A stretch of DNA of 64,000 nucleotides from Branchiostoma floridae (Eukaryota; Chordata; Leptocardii; Amphioxiformes; Branchiostomatidae): contig NC_049991.1 in NCBI RefSeq assembly GCF_000003815.2, forward strand, positions 20,448,866 to 20,512,865, written 5' to 3'. A program made the position numbers and the translations under genes. Shown here piece after piece: positions 34,000 through 48,267 of the stretch (the first letter of the stretch is position 1; each line of letters begins with the position of its first letter). The notes under the pieces were generated by a model that saw only the letters and a list, made by a program, of their open reading frames with translations, had not been told where the DNA came from and made no database searches.

Positions 34000-36966
34000 G
34001 CAATCATAATTTGATCATTTAACCATTGATTTTATAATTGGAATATAATTTATGCTACCTACTATTAGCGGCGGACCTAATGATACTCGTGACTTGTGCA
34101 AACCTTCAATTTGAAAGAAAAGAAGTAAAAGTGCTATACTTCAAAGCGACACGTCCAGCGTGGGAAGGGTTCATGTATAATCATGTCTCTGTACCACGCA
34201 ACACCGGACCTCTACTCTGCCCCCCTCCCCCACCCATGCGCGCATATCATGACATGTGACAATCCCTGCATGGCAGATATAGGAAAATATATCAAAGAAG
34301 GTTTAGACATTAGAAATTCCTCCAATTATTGTAAAAGCCTCCAATGACTGTAAGAAACTTATCCCATATTACAACTTCTGTATTAGTTAGATAAGCGTTA
34401 AGTTATAGAACTGTAGTTATGTAGATGCCATACTTTGTTCCCCGTACAATTGTTGTGCAATAAAACTATCTGTCATCCGTAAGATTAAGTCAGTGTGGCG
34501 TAATCCTGACATACATACATACATCATCGACTGGAAGTCGGGACAAGGCTAGTACATATTTCACTCCATAGGGCCCTATCTGACATAGCTTGCTCTAAAT
34601 TCTCAAAATCAATACCAGAGTCTCTAGTTAAAGTGTCCGCAAAAGTCAGTCTTCTGCAATGTACCCGGCCATTTGGTTTCCATAGAAGAACAGAAAACAC
34701 TAGTTCCTGCTTTGCTCGGCAACAGTGTCCCGCAAATTTTACCCTTCGGTGATTCAGTTTCTGGGATAGCTGTGGAAGATTTCCATATATGGTTTTGAGT
34801 GTAGCATGTTGAGTCCATGATATGTTCTGTGCTCTGCGAAGTAACTTTATGTAAGTCCCATCTAATCTGTTCTGTAGTTGACAAGTAAGTGTCCAGGTTT
34901 CCGCACCATCCTGAGGTAATCCTGAGGATCAGGCCGGATAATCAGGGCGCTCTTCGCGTCTCCCTGGACACGGGGCGGCTGAAGTAGAACAGAGAGAAGC
35001 CATGATAGACTGAAAAAGAAAGACTGAAATTCCTTATTTGGCCAAATTCATCACATTTTTCATCTACCTGACACGTCTGCTTGGAGACTAGCTCTGCGAT
35101 TCTCCATGGATATGCCGGAGATAATCAGGGCGCTCTGCAGAGCAGTTACCACTGATAGAAATCTGCATAGTTGATAATGTAAAAGTTAGCAATTTCAGGG
35201 TGTCATAATCTCATCCGCGAACATTCCAGGTCATAAGAACTCACCCCACACAGCAGCCCGCTATCTCAAGTGTCCAAAAGTCTAATTTTTAAACTTTCTG
35301 ACCAGCGCAAGATATCCCACCGGTCAAAACTGCCGCCATCTTGCTCTTTTATGACGTCATTTTAGGGACTGGCTACTTCAAATTAGGGGTCAGCACAGGC
35401 CGAAAATATGGACCAAAACCTAGTTTTTTTGCCAAATCTGAACATCTGCAACCTACACTCCCTCACCAATATGAAATGTTTCTTACATTTTCCTGTTACA
35501 AGTCGAAAATAGGCTAAAATACAGTTTTGGGCCTTCTGCGGCTGCGTCAATTAGGGTCATTGCCCTGCAAGTCTCCCCGGACACGGGGCGGCGGGAGAGG
35601 AGCAGAGAGAAGCCGGCTTCATGCTGGGTTAATGAGACCCGACGGGATGAACTACAGAGGCGTGGGCAGCGGGAACAGCCCCAGTTAACACCTGCACGTT
35701 TGAAGTATTCACGCATTACCACAGCTACAGCCTAGATACGTCATTGAAAGTTGGACATGCTTAACCTTTATTCATTCATGTAGATTTTAGATGATACAAA
35801 ATGTGACTTCCTTACACCTATACTTAAGTTATCTAACTCAATGCATTGAGCCCATATTGGGCAGGAATGTGCAATAAAGATCATTGTCATTGTCATTCAT
35901 TCCATCAGCATCGTAGAAACCTGACATTTGTGACTTCCATAGGTGTTGATTTTACATATGATAGTTGCACAAAATCTACCCAATATTGACAGGAATACAT
36001 TAGCAGGACACGATATTTCCCAGTGGCACTGAAAATGAATGGAGGATGTTACTTGAAACGACCGGACATATTCTCCGAATCTTATCCAGTCGTAGAGATG
36101 GGTTGTCCGTTTAGATAATAGCCAAGTTCGTAGAATGCTCACTCGCTAGTCGCTGGTTTAATTCCCTGACATACCAGCACTCAAGAATAGTGACAATGAC
36201 AATGCAGTGTATTACACACCCATGGCTCTTTGGGGCTAAATGCATTAAGCTAGATACAAAGGGAGTAATAGAAAAACAACACGCATGCTTTAGTTTACAT
36301 GTTTCTTCTCATGAAGAGTCATGTGTAGAATCCATGCGTAGTAATCAACAATAAAAAAAAAAACGATGTAGCGCTACACCTACCAAAACGTAAACAAACT
36401 TTACGCAAATGTATTTGTTTTCCTTCTCATATTTAATTATTGATAGTACTTTTCACACCTGTCGTTTTCATGTTATGTGACCTTGATTTTGTTGAGCCGA
36501 TGTTTTGACTGCGGGCTCAGATTTCGCATCTCTAGGATCATACGATTGATTTTGTGTTACCTTCCAGGTTCCACGTTTCACTACGGGCAGATATTACTAA
36601 CACAAACTGACGGTATTTCATTAGCAACACAATCAATACTTGTGAAAGGCATATTGTTTTATGAGACATGGCGCATTATTACTTTACAGAAATCAATCAT
36701 CTGCATTCGGGAAATAACTTTTCTGAAATGATGCAGTTAATGGTTTGTAAAACGCTGCACGTTTTCCTCACAATTTTCATGCTATTGCTTTATGGACATA
36801 CACTTTAAGCAAATGATCTTTATATAGTTAATAGATTTTAGGTACATAAGCAATAGCAGATTTAATCAATGATTATCAATGCATCAATAATTATTTTTAC
36901 AAATACATGTCTGAATTAGGTTGAATCGACACTCATGGCATGAAAGACCCGCATCTATTCACTACA
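34000..36966. other. No gene recognised; retroposon-like tails
   Basis: No coding signal is seen. ATTGTCATTGTCATTC at 35884-35899 after AATAAAGATC, and GACAATGACAATGCAGTG near 36192, look like simple-repeat tails of retroposons in opposite orientation. GACACGGGGCGGC with CAGAGAGAAGCC occurs near 34968 and 35580, marking a short duplication. A lone CTGCTTGGAGACTA end lies near 35078. Confidence 0.5.
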
Positions 36967-37513
36967 NNNNNNNNNNNNNNNNNNNNNNNNNNNNNNNNNN
37001 NNNNNNNNNNNNNNNNNNNNNNNNNNNNNNNNNNNNNNNNNNNNNNNNNNNNNNNNNNNNNNNNNNNNNNNNNNNNNNNNNNNNNNNNNNNNNNNNNNNN
37101 NNNNNNNNNNNNNNNNNNNNNNNNNNNNNNNNNNNNNNNNNNNNNNNNNNNNNNNNNNNNNNNNNNNNNNNNNNNNNNNNNNNNNNNNNNNNNNNNNNNN
37201 NNNNNNNNNNNNNNNNNNNNNNNNNNNNNNNNNNNNNNNNNNNNNNNNNNNNNNNNNNNNNNNNNNNNNNNNNNNNNNNNNNNNNNNNNNNNNNNNNNNN
37301 NNNNNNNNNNNNNNNNNNNNNNNNNNNNNNNNNNNNNNNNNNNNNNNNNNNNNNNNNNNNNNNNNNNNNNNNNNNNNNNNNNNNNNNNNNNNNNNNNNNN
37401 NNNNNNNNNNNNNNNNNNNNNNNNNNNNNNNNNNNNNNNNNNNNNNNNNNNNNNNNNNNNNNNNNNNNNNNNNNNNNNNNNNNNNNNNNNNNNNNNNNNN
37501 NNNNNNNNNNNNN
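36967..37513. other. Assembly gap (547 N)
   Basis: A run of 547 N. Frames reported across it are meaningless. Confidence 0.99.
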
Positions 37514-39589
37514 ACTGCATTGACCATAACTACACACGAATGGAGTGTAGCGGTTCCCAATTACTCTAACATCAGACCCATTGAGCTGTGACATTAAATC
37601 GCGCTCCCAGGAGTTCCTGAGGGGAGGGCGACCCTGGCTGGCAGGGATGAACTTAGAAACCTGCTCAGAATACGCTTCTGAATGGAGTACGGTAAGGAAA
37701 CCATATGAAAATATTAAAAAAGTGAGAAATTGTGTCATCTTGTTGGAAAGGTCTTATATGGATGAATGAAACTTATTATCACAATTGTACAGAATACAAC
37801 GTATGGCAATATGTGAATGGTTTATTTAACATAAAAACTAACACTTCACTCTTGCAGTCATGATACGACTGAATTGCGGTAAAAAACATTGGATGAAATT
37901 TTCGAACACACTACTACACAGTCTGGAGTTGTGGTGGATTACATCTTAATTGGAGGGTTCACAACACGATGTCCCTGTCCATGGTGCTAATTTTACGACT
38001 GTTTGCACAAGGTAGAGTGATTGAGAAACCAACTCCTAATACACGTACACTTGTATCAAAGTACGCTCCTTTCCAACCGAGAGGAATGTAGGAACTATTT
38101 GGAAAAAGAGAATAACACTTGTGAGAACAGAACCCGCCTTCAAGATAGATTAGTCTTGAACTTTTCTCCTTTTTCTACTTAAGCATAAAATTTGGGCCAG
38201 AGGAAACTTTTCCACAAACACCTAACTTTCCTTGGCCCAACACAAGATGACTCCCAGCCTCCCCAGTGCTCATACCTTATTAAACGAACGCTTTTACAGA
38301 TGAAATGAGCGCTTCCTGCGTTTTGTCGGCGCGAAATGAAATCAATGTTTCCCACTCCCAGTTCCATCATGCCGCAATAGCCCCACAGTAGAGCCAATTT
38401 CGCCGTGAGTAATTACAATTTGTGTTAGCTGGCGCCTTGAGAGCGCGTTTTTTTTACTCTCATATATTTGTGAGTATCAGCACAATTAGCTTATATAAAG
38501 CTTTCTACTAAAAAGGAAGCATAAAGGAATAGTAATAAACAATGTCAATACACATACATATATATGTAAATAGCGCGGCAACTACAACATAGACTTCCAC
38601 CAGACAGTGATCGATAGTCAACTTTACAGTGACCAAAATTGTATTTGTCTAACCCCAGATTCCATAATTGGAAGTTGATTAAAGATGTTAACGTATGACA
38701 AAAAAGAAAGCAAAGCACACAAAGCGTAGAAATAATTCTTTATCCGTGAAATTCGAATTCGTTTGGTTGATCTGTAAAATTTTTGTTTGCTGTTTTCTTT
38801 AGTGCAAATCAACTGTTCACCTCTGTTCCAATACATCCGTACATCAGACGTTCCCGTTTACATGTTTTCTGTTATGCCATGTATCATGTTTTGTCCAGTG
38901 GTGCCGATATTATAAGCCAGTTTGCTTGAGTGCTGTACCACTGTGTATATGTGTATAACATTCATATTACAATGAATAAAACTTTATCGCAACGGGGAAC
39001 TCCTTTTGTAGCAGCACGTAAATAGCGAGGGGAAAGTGAGAAAGTTCCTACATAACCATGAGAGTGATTGGGTGGATCCAAGGCAATCACTACCCCAAGG
39101 CCAAACGTAAAATGAAAAGCGTGCGAAGCCCCTAAGGTATAAGTTATTAAGTTCGGAGGCATATTGGAGTGTTTCTTTCTGACGAGTTTACTTATGATTG
39201 CGTTTTCTTCTGGCTTTACAGACCTTAGGAAGGTAGTGTTGTGGTTGACATCATTACTTGAGTTGAGCTTGATTTCCGCATGTATCTAAACAGTAATCGG
39301 GTGACGCTTGCGCTTTAGTTTGTTTTTGTTTGAACCTTTGTTATTTCATGAGAAGCTCAAATCAGCATGCAAGACCCAATCAAGTTCAGGTTCAGATCCG
39401 GAATTTCCTATACGGGTGCCCACTCCTATCTCGGGTTCTAAAGAGACCCCTATTGACGAGGGAGTGGTACTACAGGGTGAATCGCTGTAAGTAGCAAAGT
39501 ACGTGTGAAAAAAAGTGGTATATAAAATGTTGAAAATTAATGTCAGTATCTTATAAAAACACTATGTTGAGAGCTTTGCCTTTCATAGA
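37514..39589. other. No gene recognised
   Basis: AT-rich sequence without a recognisable coding exon, tRNA or clear inverted-repeat element. AATAAA occurs at 38976-38981 in an isolated context. Confidence 0.5.
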
Positions 39590-39789
39590 GTTTCTAGCTG
39601 CGAAAGGGAAGGCTATCGTAGACCCATCCTTCCCCCGGCGCTAGAGCCTGACGGATGTCGTAATTTCCAGTGTAAATCCTCCACAGCAAAGTGTTGAGTC
39701 GCTGGTGTAATATTGGTAACATTCGTCCTCAGAATGGATGCCACAGCAGCTGATCTGTAGCCGGAGGAGAAGATCGAGGAGAACTATTA

Positions 39790-40018
39790 AGGTGGTATCT
39801 CACTGCACTTGCGTCAAGTTTGCGTCACTGCGGGGTTCGTTCACTGCGTTACTGGTTTGTTATTTTCTCTAATTCTTTTTTATATAATTTAGATATTACG
39901 TAATACGTAAAAGTATGAACTATATATCAGAAGACGACAAAATACACAAAAATTTGTCGAGTATCTTTCGAACCCCGCAGTGACGCAAGCGTGACGCAAG
40001 TGCAGTGATACACCACCT
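39790..40018. mobile_element. Harbinger-like miniature element, copy 5 (TTA duplication)
   Basis: The ends are AGGTGGTATCTCACTGCAC and GTGCAGTGATACACCACCT, flanked by TTA (39787-39789 and 40019-40021). The inner CTTGCGTCAAG and GTGACGCAAG match copies 3 and 4. It is the most symmetrical copy of the family. Confidence 0.87.
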
Positions 40019-41745
40019 TTAGACTATTGTGATAATTTTCCCTTTGAAATTACTTCAGTATACAAACGAGTAACTTCTTATACTTTCTTTGTGTGAGATG
40101 TGCCCTAATACGACAAAATGTACTTATTGTATCGCAATACTGCTATGTATAACATCAACGAATATGCCTTTGTAAATCGCAGACTGCCAGACGGAGTGTA
40201 GAATTGGACAGATCCTTATTCACAGTGAATTACTCGTACACGCTACGAAATTTGCACATTCTTCCTCACAATAAAAGGCAGAGCAGCTTATTTGTATCCT
40301 GAAGAAACCCGTGGTTACGTTACTGTTGAGAGGAGGAGAAATATCAAACTCATCCTGCCCGTCTGCGACGCTGCGAAGTGATAGATTCCGCAATTTCCAG
40401 CGTAAATCCGCAGCGACTCAGTGTAAAATTGGATAAACCCGTGTTTAATATTGATGGCACGTCAGCTCGCACTAATGTTGGCCTGAAACAACTTGTTGTT
40501 AGGACTTACTGTGAAACTGTTGTGTGAGAGGAGAGCTTTTACAGACTATAAAGTGACGAATGTCGTCAATTCCACGGTAAATCCTTAGATATACACGGAT
40601 AAAAAGGCATCGTAAAACTAGTGAAATCCCTCCTCCGAATGGCTGATCACAATAGTTATATTGGCGTCAGGAACTTTGCTGTTACTGGATATAGGATGTT
40701 GCTTCGTAAACCGATTCTTATTACTGCAAAACTATGAGGTGATGAATTGGATAATTTCCTGTGTAAATCCTTAGCCACTGCCCACTGGGCTGAAACTAAA
40801 CTAGAATTGGCTTTGGTGTTGGGTATTGCATCTTGTTGTCAGGCTTGGCCGTAAAAGTGTTGTGAAGAGAGCTACTGCAGTCTGTGTTACTAGAAAGTGA
40901 CGGATGTCGTCATTACGTCGGTAAATCCTTATATATACAGTGAAGAGAAGTCATCGTAAAACTAGTGAAATTCCCTCCACCGAATGGCTGACAGCAATAG
41001 TTATATTGGCGTAAGGAGCTTTGCTATTGCTGGATATAGGACGTTGCTTCGTAAACAGATTCTTATTACCGCAAAACTACGGGTCGACGAATGTAATAAT
41101 TTCCTGTGTAAATCCTTAGCTATTGCCCAGTGGGCAGAAACTAAACTAGAATCGGCTTTGCTGTTGGGTATTTGACATCTTGTTGTCAGACTTTGCAGTA
41201 AAAGTGTTGTGAGGAGAGCTATTGTAGACTGCGTTACTAGAAAGTGACTGATGTCGTCATAAAGTCGGTAAATCCTTAGACATACACGGATGAAATGTCA
41301 TCGTAAAACTCTTGAAATCCCTCCTCCGAATGGCTAATGAAAATATTTATATTGGCGTAAGGAATTCACCTGTTGCTGGATATAGGATGTTGCTTCGTAA
41401 ACCGATTCTTATTACTGCAAAACTATGAGGTGAAGAATTGGATAATTTCCTGTGTAAATCCTTAGCCACTGTCCAGTGGGCTGAAACTAAACTAGAATTG
41501 GCTTTGGTGTTGGGGATTACATGTTGTTGTCAGGCTTTGCAGTAAAAATGTTGTGAGGAGAGCTATTGTAGACTGCGTTACTAGAAAGTGAAGGATGTCG
41601 TCATTAACACTTAAGTCGGTAAATCCTTAGATATGAAAAAAAATGAGAAGTCGTCGTAAAACTAGTGAAGTTGCTTCCTCCGAATGACTGATAACAATAG
41701 TTATATCGGCGTAAGCAGCTTTGCTATTGCTGGTTATAGGATGTT

Positions 41746-44700
41746 CGTTGGGAATATATATGGCCTCTTTCGGTCATAATTGACCATGGTAAGATCCTAA
41801 CTGATATAAGCCCTACAGCCCCGACTGTGGCTTAAGAGCTGATGTCTGTAAAAACCAAGCAAAATCAGAAAAAGTTGGCCAAACTCAAAAAATCGATTTT
41901 CCTTAAATTTTGTGTGGTGGTAGGGCCTTGGTCCAAACCTACAAAAATGGCAAAGTTTTAGATCTGCGGTCACCGGTTGCCATGGCAACGGCCATTTTCA
42001 AAATGGCGGATTTTCACCAATGGACGGCCTTGGTCGCGTCCAAAATAGGCCTCCTTTGGACTCCTGTAGCCCCCACAAATTAACAGATATTTTATTGATT
42101 CTCGCATATGTTATTACCCCTATTCTAATAAACAAAATGATATATAGTGATGCTCAAAATGTTTTTGTGGTCAGGTGCAGTAGATATTTAAAAATGATGT
42201 GTTTTCGTGAATTTCCAAAATTGGCAAAAATCCATTTTTTGACCATTTTTATTGACCATTAGCTCATTATCAGGCAAATCAATTTGCTTCATTTTCGGCA
42301 CAGTTATAGTTTGAACCTTTGTATACATCATATGTAAAAATAAATTTGGGCCTTTTACGTATCGGACCGTGGTGGCCCCCAGAGTAAACCAATATTTCCA
42401 TTTCAAGAAAATCGTAACCATAGAATTATTCCTGGAAAAACAGTCATAGCTTACCAGAAATGAATCTCATTATCATTGTATGTAACAGAGGAACTTACCT
42501 ATCACTTATAAAAGCAGGGTTGTTCTAGATTTTTTTATAATTGCCTTTAAAATGATTTTATTGAGTTTTTTTGGTCGTTTTTAGACCAAAAAATGTATCT
42601 TTTGGCCCCAGCACTCTGGTATTACAAGCAAATGCCCTGAAATTTGGTATGGGAATGTCCTGGACACGTACACACATGGGTTGATAACTGGTTTGCCATA
42701 TGATAGAACAAAATGCTGAATTTTGTGACTTATTTGGGGCATTTTCGGCCCAAAAACTACATTTTTGGCCCAGCACCCTGGTTTTACAACCAAATGACCT
42801 GAAATTTGGTATAGGAATGCCCTGGACACATGCGCACATGGATTCAATAACACTTTTGGCATACTGTTCAATAAAATGCAAAAGTTTGTGATTTTGGGTT
42901 TATTTTTTCCCCAAAAAAGTACATTTTTGGCTCCCCTACCCTGGTTTTACAACTGAATGACCTGGAATTCGGTATAGCAATGCCCTGAACATATGCACAC
43001 ATGGATTCAATAACATGTTTTACATACAGTACAACAAAATGCTTAATTTTGAGATTTTTGCCATTTTTTTTTTACCAAAAAAAAAGTCATTTTCTTGCTC
43101 CTGTTCCCTGGTAAATAACCAGTAAATAACCGGTAAAAAATTGGTATAGGAGCGCATTGGAAATGGCTTTTATAACCCGTTTTTGCATACAGTGCAACAA
43201 AACGCTTAATGTTGTAATTTTTGGTCATTGCTTTACCCAAAGTACATTTCTAGCTCCTGTTCCCTATTAGGCATTACAGGCAAATTACCTCCTGGACTCC
43301 CAAAACCCCCACAAAGTAAGAGATATTCTATTGATTCCCGTATATGTTATTACCCATATTCTAATAAGAAAAGTGATATTAAGTTATCCTCGAAATGTTT
43401 TTGTAGTGAGGTGCAGCAGATGTTAAAAGATGACGTGTCTTTGTAAATTGTAAATTGCCAAAAAGTGTTATTAAAGTGTCCAAGGCACTCCCATACCGAA
43501 TTTCAGATTATTTAATTGGAGAAACAGGTTATTTTACAGGAGCCAAAATATTTTTTTTTGTAAAAAAAATGGCAAAAAAACACACACAAAATTCAGCATT
43601 TCGCTGTACTGTATGACAAGCATGCCCTGGACATATGTGAGAATATGTCCAGGGCATTCCTATACCAAAGTTCAAGTCGTCTAAATTTTTTTAGTTGTGA
43701 AACCAGGCTACAAGAGCCAAAAATGCACTTTTTTGTTTTAAAAAAATGGCCCAAAATAACAAATTAAGCATTTTGTTGTATTGTATGCCAAACGTGTTGT
43801 TATTGGATCCATCAGTGCATATGTCCAGGGCATTCCAATACCGAATGCAGGTCATTCAATGGTAAAGCCAGGGTACAGGAGCCAAAAATGTACCTTTTTT
43901 TTTAGTAAAAAAATGACCAAAATTAAGCATTTTGTTGCACAGTATGCCAAAATTATTATTGACTCTATGTGTACATGTGTCCAGGGCATTTTTATACCGA
44001 ATTTCATTTACTTGTAAAACCAGGGTTTAATGGGCCAAAAATGTACTTTTGGGGCCAAAAATTACAAAAAGGAGCCAGAAATGTACTTTGGGTAAAACAA
44101 TGACCAAAAATTACAACATTAAGCGTTTTGTTGCACTGTATGCAAAAACGGGTTATAAAAGCCATTTCAAAGGCGATTCTACATTTGTATACCGATTTTT
44201 TACCGGTTATTTACTTGGAAAACCAAGGAACAGGAGCAAAAAAAATGACTTTTTTGTAAAATAAATCTCAAAATTAAGCATTTTGTTGTACTGTATGTAA
44301 AACATGTTATTGAATCCATGTGTGCATATGTTCAGGGCATTGCTATACCGAATTCCAGGTCATTCAGTTGTAAAACCAGGGTAGGGGAGCCAAAAATGTA
44401 CTTTTTTGGGGAAAAAATAAACCAAAAATCACAAACTTTTGCATTTTATTGAACAGTATGCCAAAAGTGTTATTGAATCCATGTGCGTATGTGTTCAGGG
44501 CATTCCTATACCAAATTTCAGGTCATTTGGTTGTAAAACCAGGGTACTGGGGCCAAAAATGTAGTTTTTGGGCCAAAAATGCCCCATAAAAGTCACAAAA
44601 TTCAGCATTTTGTTCTATCATATGGCAAACCAGTTATCAACCCATGTGTGTACGTGTCCAGGACATTCCCATACCAAATTTCAGGTCATTTGGTTGTAAT

Positions 44701-45582
44701 ACCAGGGTGCTGGGGCCAAAAGATACATTTTTTGGTCTAAAAACGACCAAAAAAACTCAATAAAATCATTTTAAAGGCAAGTATAAAAAAATCTAAAACA
44801 ACCCTGCTTTTATAAGTGATAGGTAAGTTCCTCTGTTACATACAATGATAATGAGATTCATTTCTGGTAAGCTATGACTGTTTTTCCAGGAATAATTCTA
44901 TGGTTACGATTTTCTTGAAATGGAAATATTGGTTTACTCTGGGGGCCACCACGGTCCGATACGTAAAAGGCCCAAATTTATTTTTACATATGATGTATAC
45001 AAAGGTTCAAACTATAACTGTGCCGAAAATGAAGCAAATTGATTTGCCTGATAATGAGCTAATGGTCAATAAAAATGGTCAAAAAAATGGATTTTTGCCA
45101 ATTTTGGAAATTCTCGAAAACACATCATTTTCAAACATCTGCTGCACCTGACTACAAAAACATTTTGAGCATCACTATATATCATTTTGTTCATTAGAAT
45201 ATGGGTAATAACATATGCGAGAATCAATAAAATATCTGTTAATTTGTGGGGGCTACAGGAGTCCAAAGAAGGTCTATTTTGGACGCAACCATGCCTTCCC
45301 TTGGTGAAAATCCGCCATTTTGAAAAATGGCCGTTGCCATGGCAACCGGTGACCGCAGATCTAAAACTTTGCCATTTTTGTAGGTTTAGACCAAGGCCCT
45401 ACCACCACACAAAATTTAAGGAAAATCGATTTTTTGAGTTTGGCCACCCTATGCTTGGTTTTTACAGTCCTATACGAGAATGACAGTCTCTGCCGTATAG
45501 GGCACATCTGTAGGCTGACTCAGGTCTGTTGCAGAGTTCTTTTCGCAGGATCCGCTTTTCTTCTGCCATGTGCATCAGTAAT
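41746..45582 (-). mobile_element. LINE 3' fragment inserted in the satellite (itself interrupted)
   Basis: The satellite reads GGATGTT up to 41745 and resumes GCTTGGTAATCC at 45583, exactly continuing its consensus. The inserted outer sequence, on the minus strand, carries a LINE C-terminal finger (YRCALYGRDCHSRIGL, then LLSHSR) and a 3' part with GACCGAAAGAGGCC. The same fragment lies at 62406-62610. The hairpin element at about 41846-45467 splits the finger codons. Confidence 0.72.
41846..45467. mobile_element. Hairpin (foldback) element of about 3.6 kb inside the LINE fragment
   Basis: CTGTAAAAACCAAGC at the left is the inverse of GCTTGGTTTTTACAG at the right, and the arms match inward for more than 1 kb (for example 42020-42900 against 44380-45280). 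Each arm holds tandem units of about 170 bp with GGGCATTCCTATACC, CATTTGGTTGTAAAACCAGG and GCATTTTGTTGTAC motifs. A 77- to 83-codon frame occurs in both arms only because they are inverse copies. No transposase is seen. Confidence 0.8.
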
Positions 45583-48267
45583 GCTTGGTAATCCTATTCT
45601 TATTATTGCAAAACTATGAGGTGAAGAATTGTATAATTTCCTGTGTAAATCCTTAGCTATTGCCCAGTGGGCAGAAACTAAACTAGAATTGGCTTTGGTG
45701 TTGGTCATAACATCTTGCTGTCAGGCTTTGCCGTAAAAGTGTTATGAGGAGACCCATTGTAGACTGCGTTACTAGAAAGTGACGGATGTCGTTATTACAT
45801 CGGTAAATCCTGAGACATTCAATGAAGAGAAGTCATCGTAAAACTAGTGAAATCCCTCATCGGAATGGCTGATAGCAGTAGTTATATTGGTGTTAGCAAC
45901 TTTGCTGTTGCTGGATAAAGGATGTTGCTTCGTAAACCGATTCTTATTACTGCAAAACTACGAGGAGATGAATGCAATAATTTCCTGTGTAAATCCTTAG
46001 CCACTGAAACTAAACTAGAATCGGCTTTGCTGTTGGGTATATGACATCTTGTTGTCAGGCTTTGTCGTAAAAGCGTTGTGAGGAGAGCTAAATTTGTAGA
46101 CTGCGTAACTAGAAAGTGACAGATATCGTAAATCTTTAGAGAAGTCGTCGTAAAACTCGTGAAATCCCTCCTCCAAATGGCTGATAACAATAGTTACACT
46201 GGCGTTAGAAACTTTGCTATTGCTGGTTATGGGATGTTGCTTTGTAAACCGATTCTTATTACAGACAGTAACTGCAAAACTATGAGGCGATGAATTGTAT
46301 AATTTCCTGTGTAAATCCTCAGCCACTGCCCAGTGGGCAGAAACTATGGTAGAATAGTCCTTGCTGCAGGGGATTACATAAAGATTTGTTGCATGTAAGA
46401 AATCCAAAGGCACAAAGAAACTTATTACAAACTCGTTCTTACATTGTTACTATGACGTGACAAATGTCGTTATTTCCAGCGCAAATCCTTGGTGAGAAGC
46501 TGGTGTAAAATTGTGTAAAACCCTCCCCTAAACTGATGCTACAGTAGCTACCAAAGTCCTTGGCAAATCACCGTTGGCTAGTATGCAAGTTGTTGTTATC
46601 GCAACCTTCACACTACAAGTAGTGTTAGGTGTGAGAAAAATGGTGTGAAAATGAATGACTTTCGGGATGAATTCTGATAAGTTCTTCCTCATAAATGATG
46701 ATACAGTTCCTGATAAGATCATCATCATTCACTGTGTTCTGCATCTACAGTCTTTGAAAAGTCTTGTAGCTACATTCAGTCTTTCTTCCTAAGATAAGAT
46801 TATGGCCTCAGGAAACTTGCTGTTCTTTCACAGGAAGCGTTTCTGCGAAAGCGGTAGGAGGAAAACTATCCTTACCGTAACACTAACAGGTATGATGTAT
46901 TAACAGAGTTAAAATCTTGGACACAGACAAAGTTTTTTTTTTAGGAATTTGGGTAAGTCCAATTTTTGTGATGGATATTACAGTTAAGCTAGTTTAATAG
47001 TTACTTCTATCAACAAGAATGACTTCTGTCAACACAGATGAACTTTCAAGTTCAGGTATGATGTATGTTGTAATTTTGCTTGAATGTGAAAATGACTTCC
47101 TGTATGAAGCCTAGTAAACTCTTCCTGATAACCGAATATAAAGTACATAATGTAATGTTGGCCTCAGGAAAGTCGCGGTATTTGATACGGGACTTTCCCG
47201 AGAAAGCGCTAGTATGAAAGCTGTTCTTAACGTCACACTGACAGGTATGATATATTAGCATGAAAGCTCATCTGTGTTGATGTAGTACATATTGAAGATT
47301 TTCACTTTCTTACAACACCAAAAATAGCTTACCTCGAATTTTCAGTCACATTTCCTTCGACCTTCTTCAGGAGTGACGATTCAGTTACTCTGATCACGTG
47401 ACTATGATATATGTTACAATTTTCCCTTTTCCCTTCCTGATAACCGAAGATAAAGTACCTAATGTAATGTTAGCCTCAGGAAAACTCGTGGTACGGGCCT
47501 TTCCCAAGAAAGCGCTGGTATGAAAGCTGTTCTTAACGTCACACTGCCACGTATTATATATGTTACAATTTTCCCTTTGAAAATGGAGTTCTGTATGATA
47601 TTGGGTAAATTCTGCCTCTTTACGGATAATACAATTCCTAACTTAATGATGACCCTAGGAACATTGTGGGTTGCGATAGGGAGTTTTCCTTCGAAAATGA
47701 TTAAAAGAAAAATGAAGTTTAACGTTAACGTTACCGTTCAAGTATGATATATATTGCAATTGTCACTTGAAATTGTCACTTGAAAAAGTTCCTAAATCAA
47801 TGATGACCTTTTTGAAACGTGTAGGTTAGGTGCAGGTAGAATAGCGTAATTAACTGCCCTGTATGACGGATATGCCTTAAAGTTTGTTAATCGAAGACTG
47901 CCATGGTAGAATTGGGCAGCTCCTTGTTCAAAATGGATTACACCGTTCCCGATCGTGTTCCCAGGAAACATTGATTCAGATATTTTCTGGAAAAGTGCCG
48001 GGAGGAAAGATATCATATACAATTCGTTTTCACCGGAAAGCTATTAGATGATATATCGAAATTTCCCTCGTAAATTTGCAATAAATCCCCTCTCTAGATG
48101 AATGATACAGTCAGTTAATCTTGTCTGGAAGAAAACCTGCCGTCTGATACGGAGCTTTGGTGGAAAAGTACCCAGTGAACTGATTGGTTTCAGTGTAAAA
48201 CTATGAGATGATGTATTGGATTGTTTCAGATAATTTGTAGCTGCCAACAGACCATCCTACCTTGCCA

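Larger units (their letters stand above)
40200..46340 (+). repeat. Satellite of about 345-bp units (interrupted)
   Basis: Units contain CCGAATGGCTGATAACAATA, ATAGGATGTTGCTTCGTAAA, CCGATTCTTATTACTGCAAAA, TTTCCTGTGTAAATCCTTAG and GTTACTAGAAAGTGACGG. Starts near 40637, 40980, 41325, 41678, 45862 and 46178 give a spacing of about 315-350 bp. More diverged relatives extend to both sides. The array is broken between 41745 and 45583 by a nested insertion. Short frames in it have no conserved coding sense. Confidence 0.85.

Noticed and set aside
36921..37738. Frames of 195-258 codons across the N gap
   Set aside because: They consist mostly of unknown bases.
44900..45151. A 77- to 83-codon frame present on both arms of the 3.6-kb hairpin
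   Set aside because: The agreement results from the inverted repeat itself. No domain, start context or homologue is evident.
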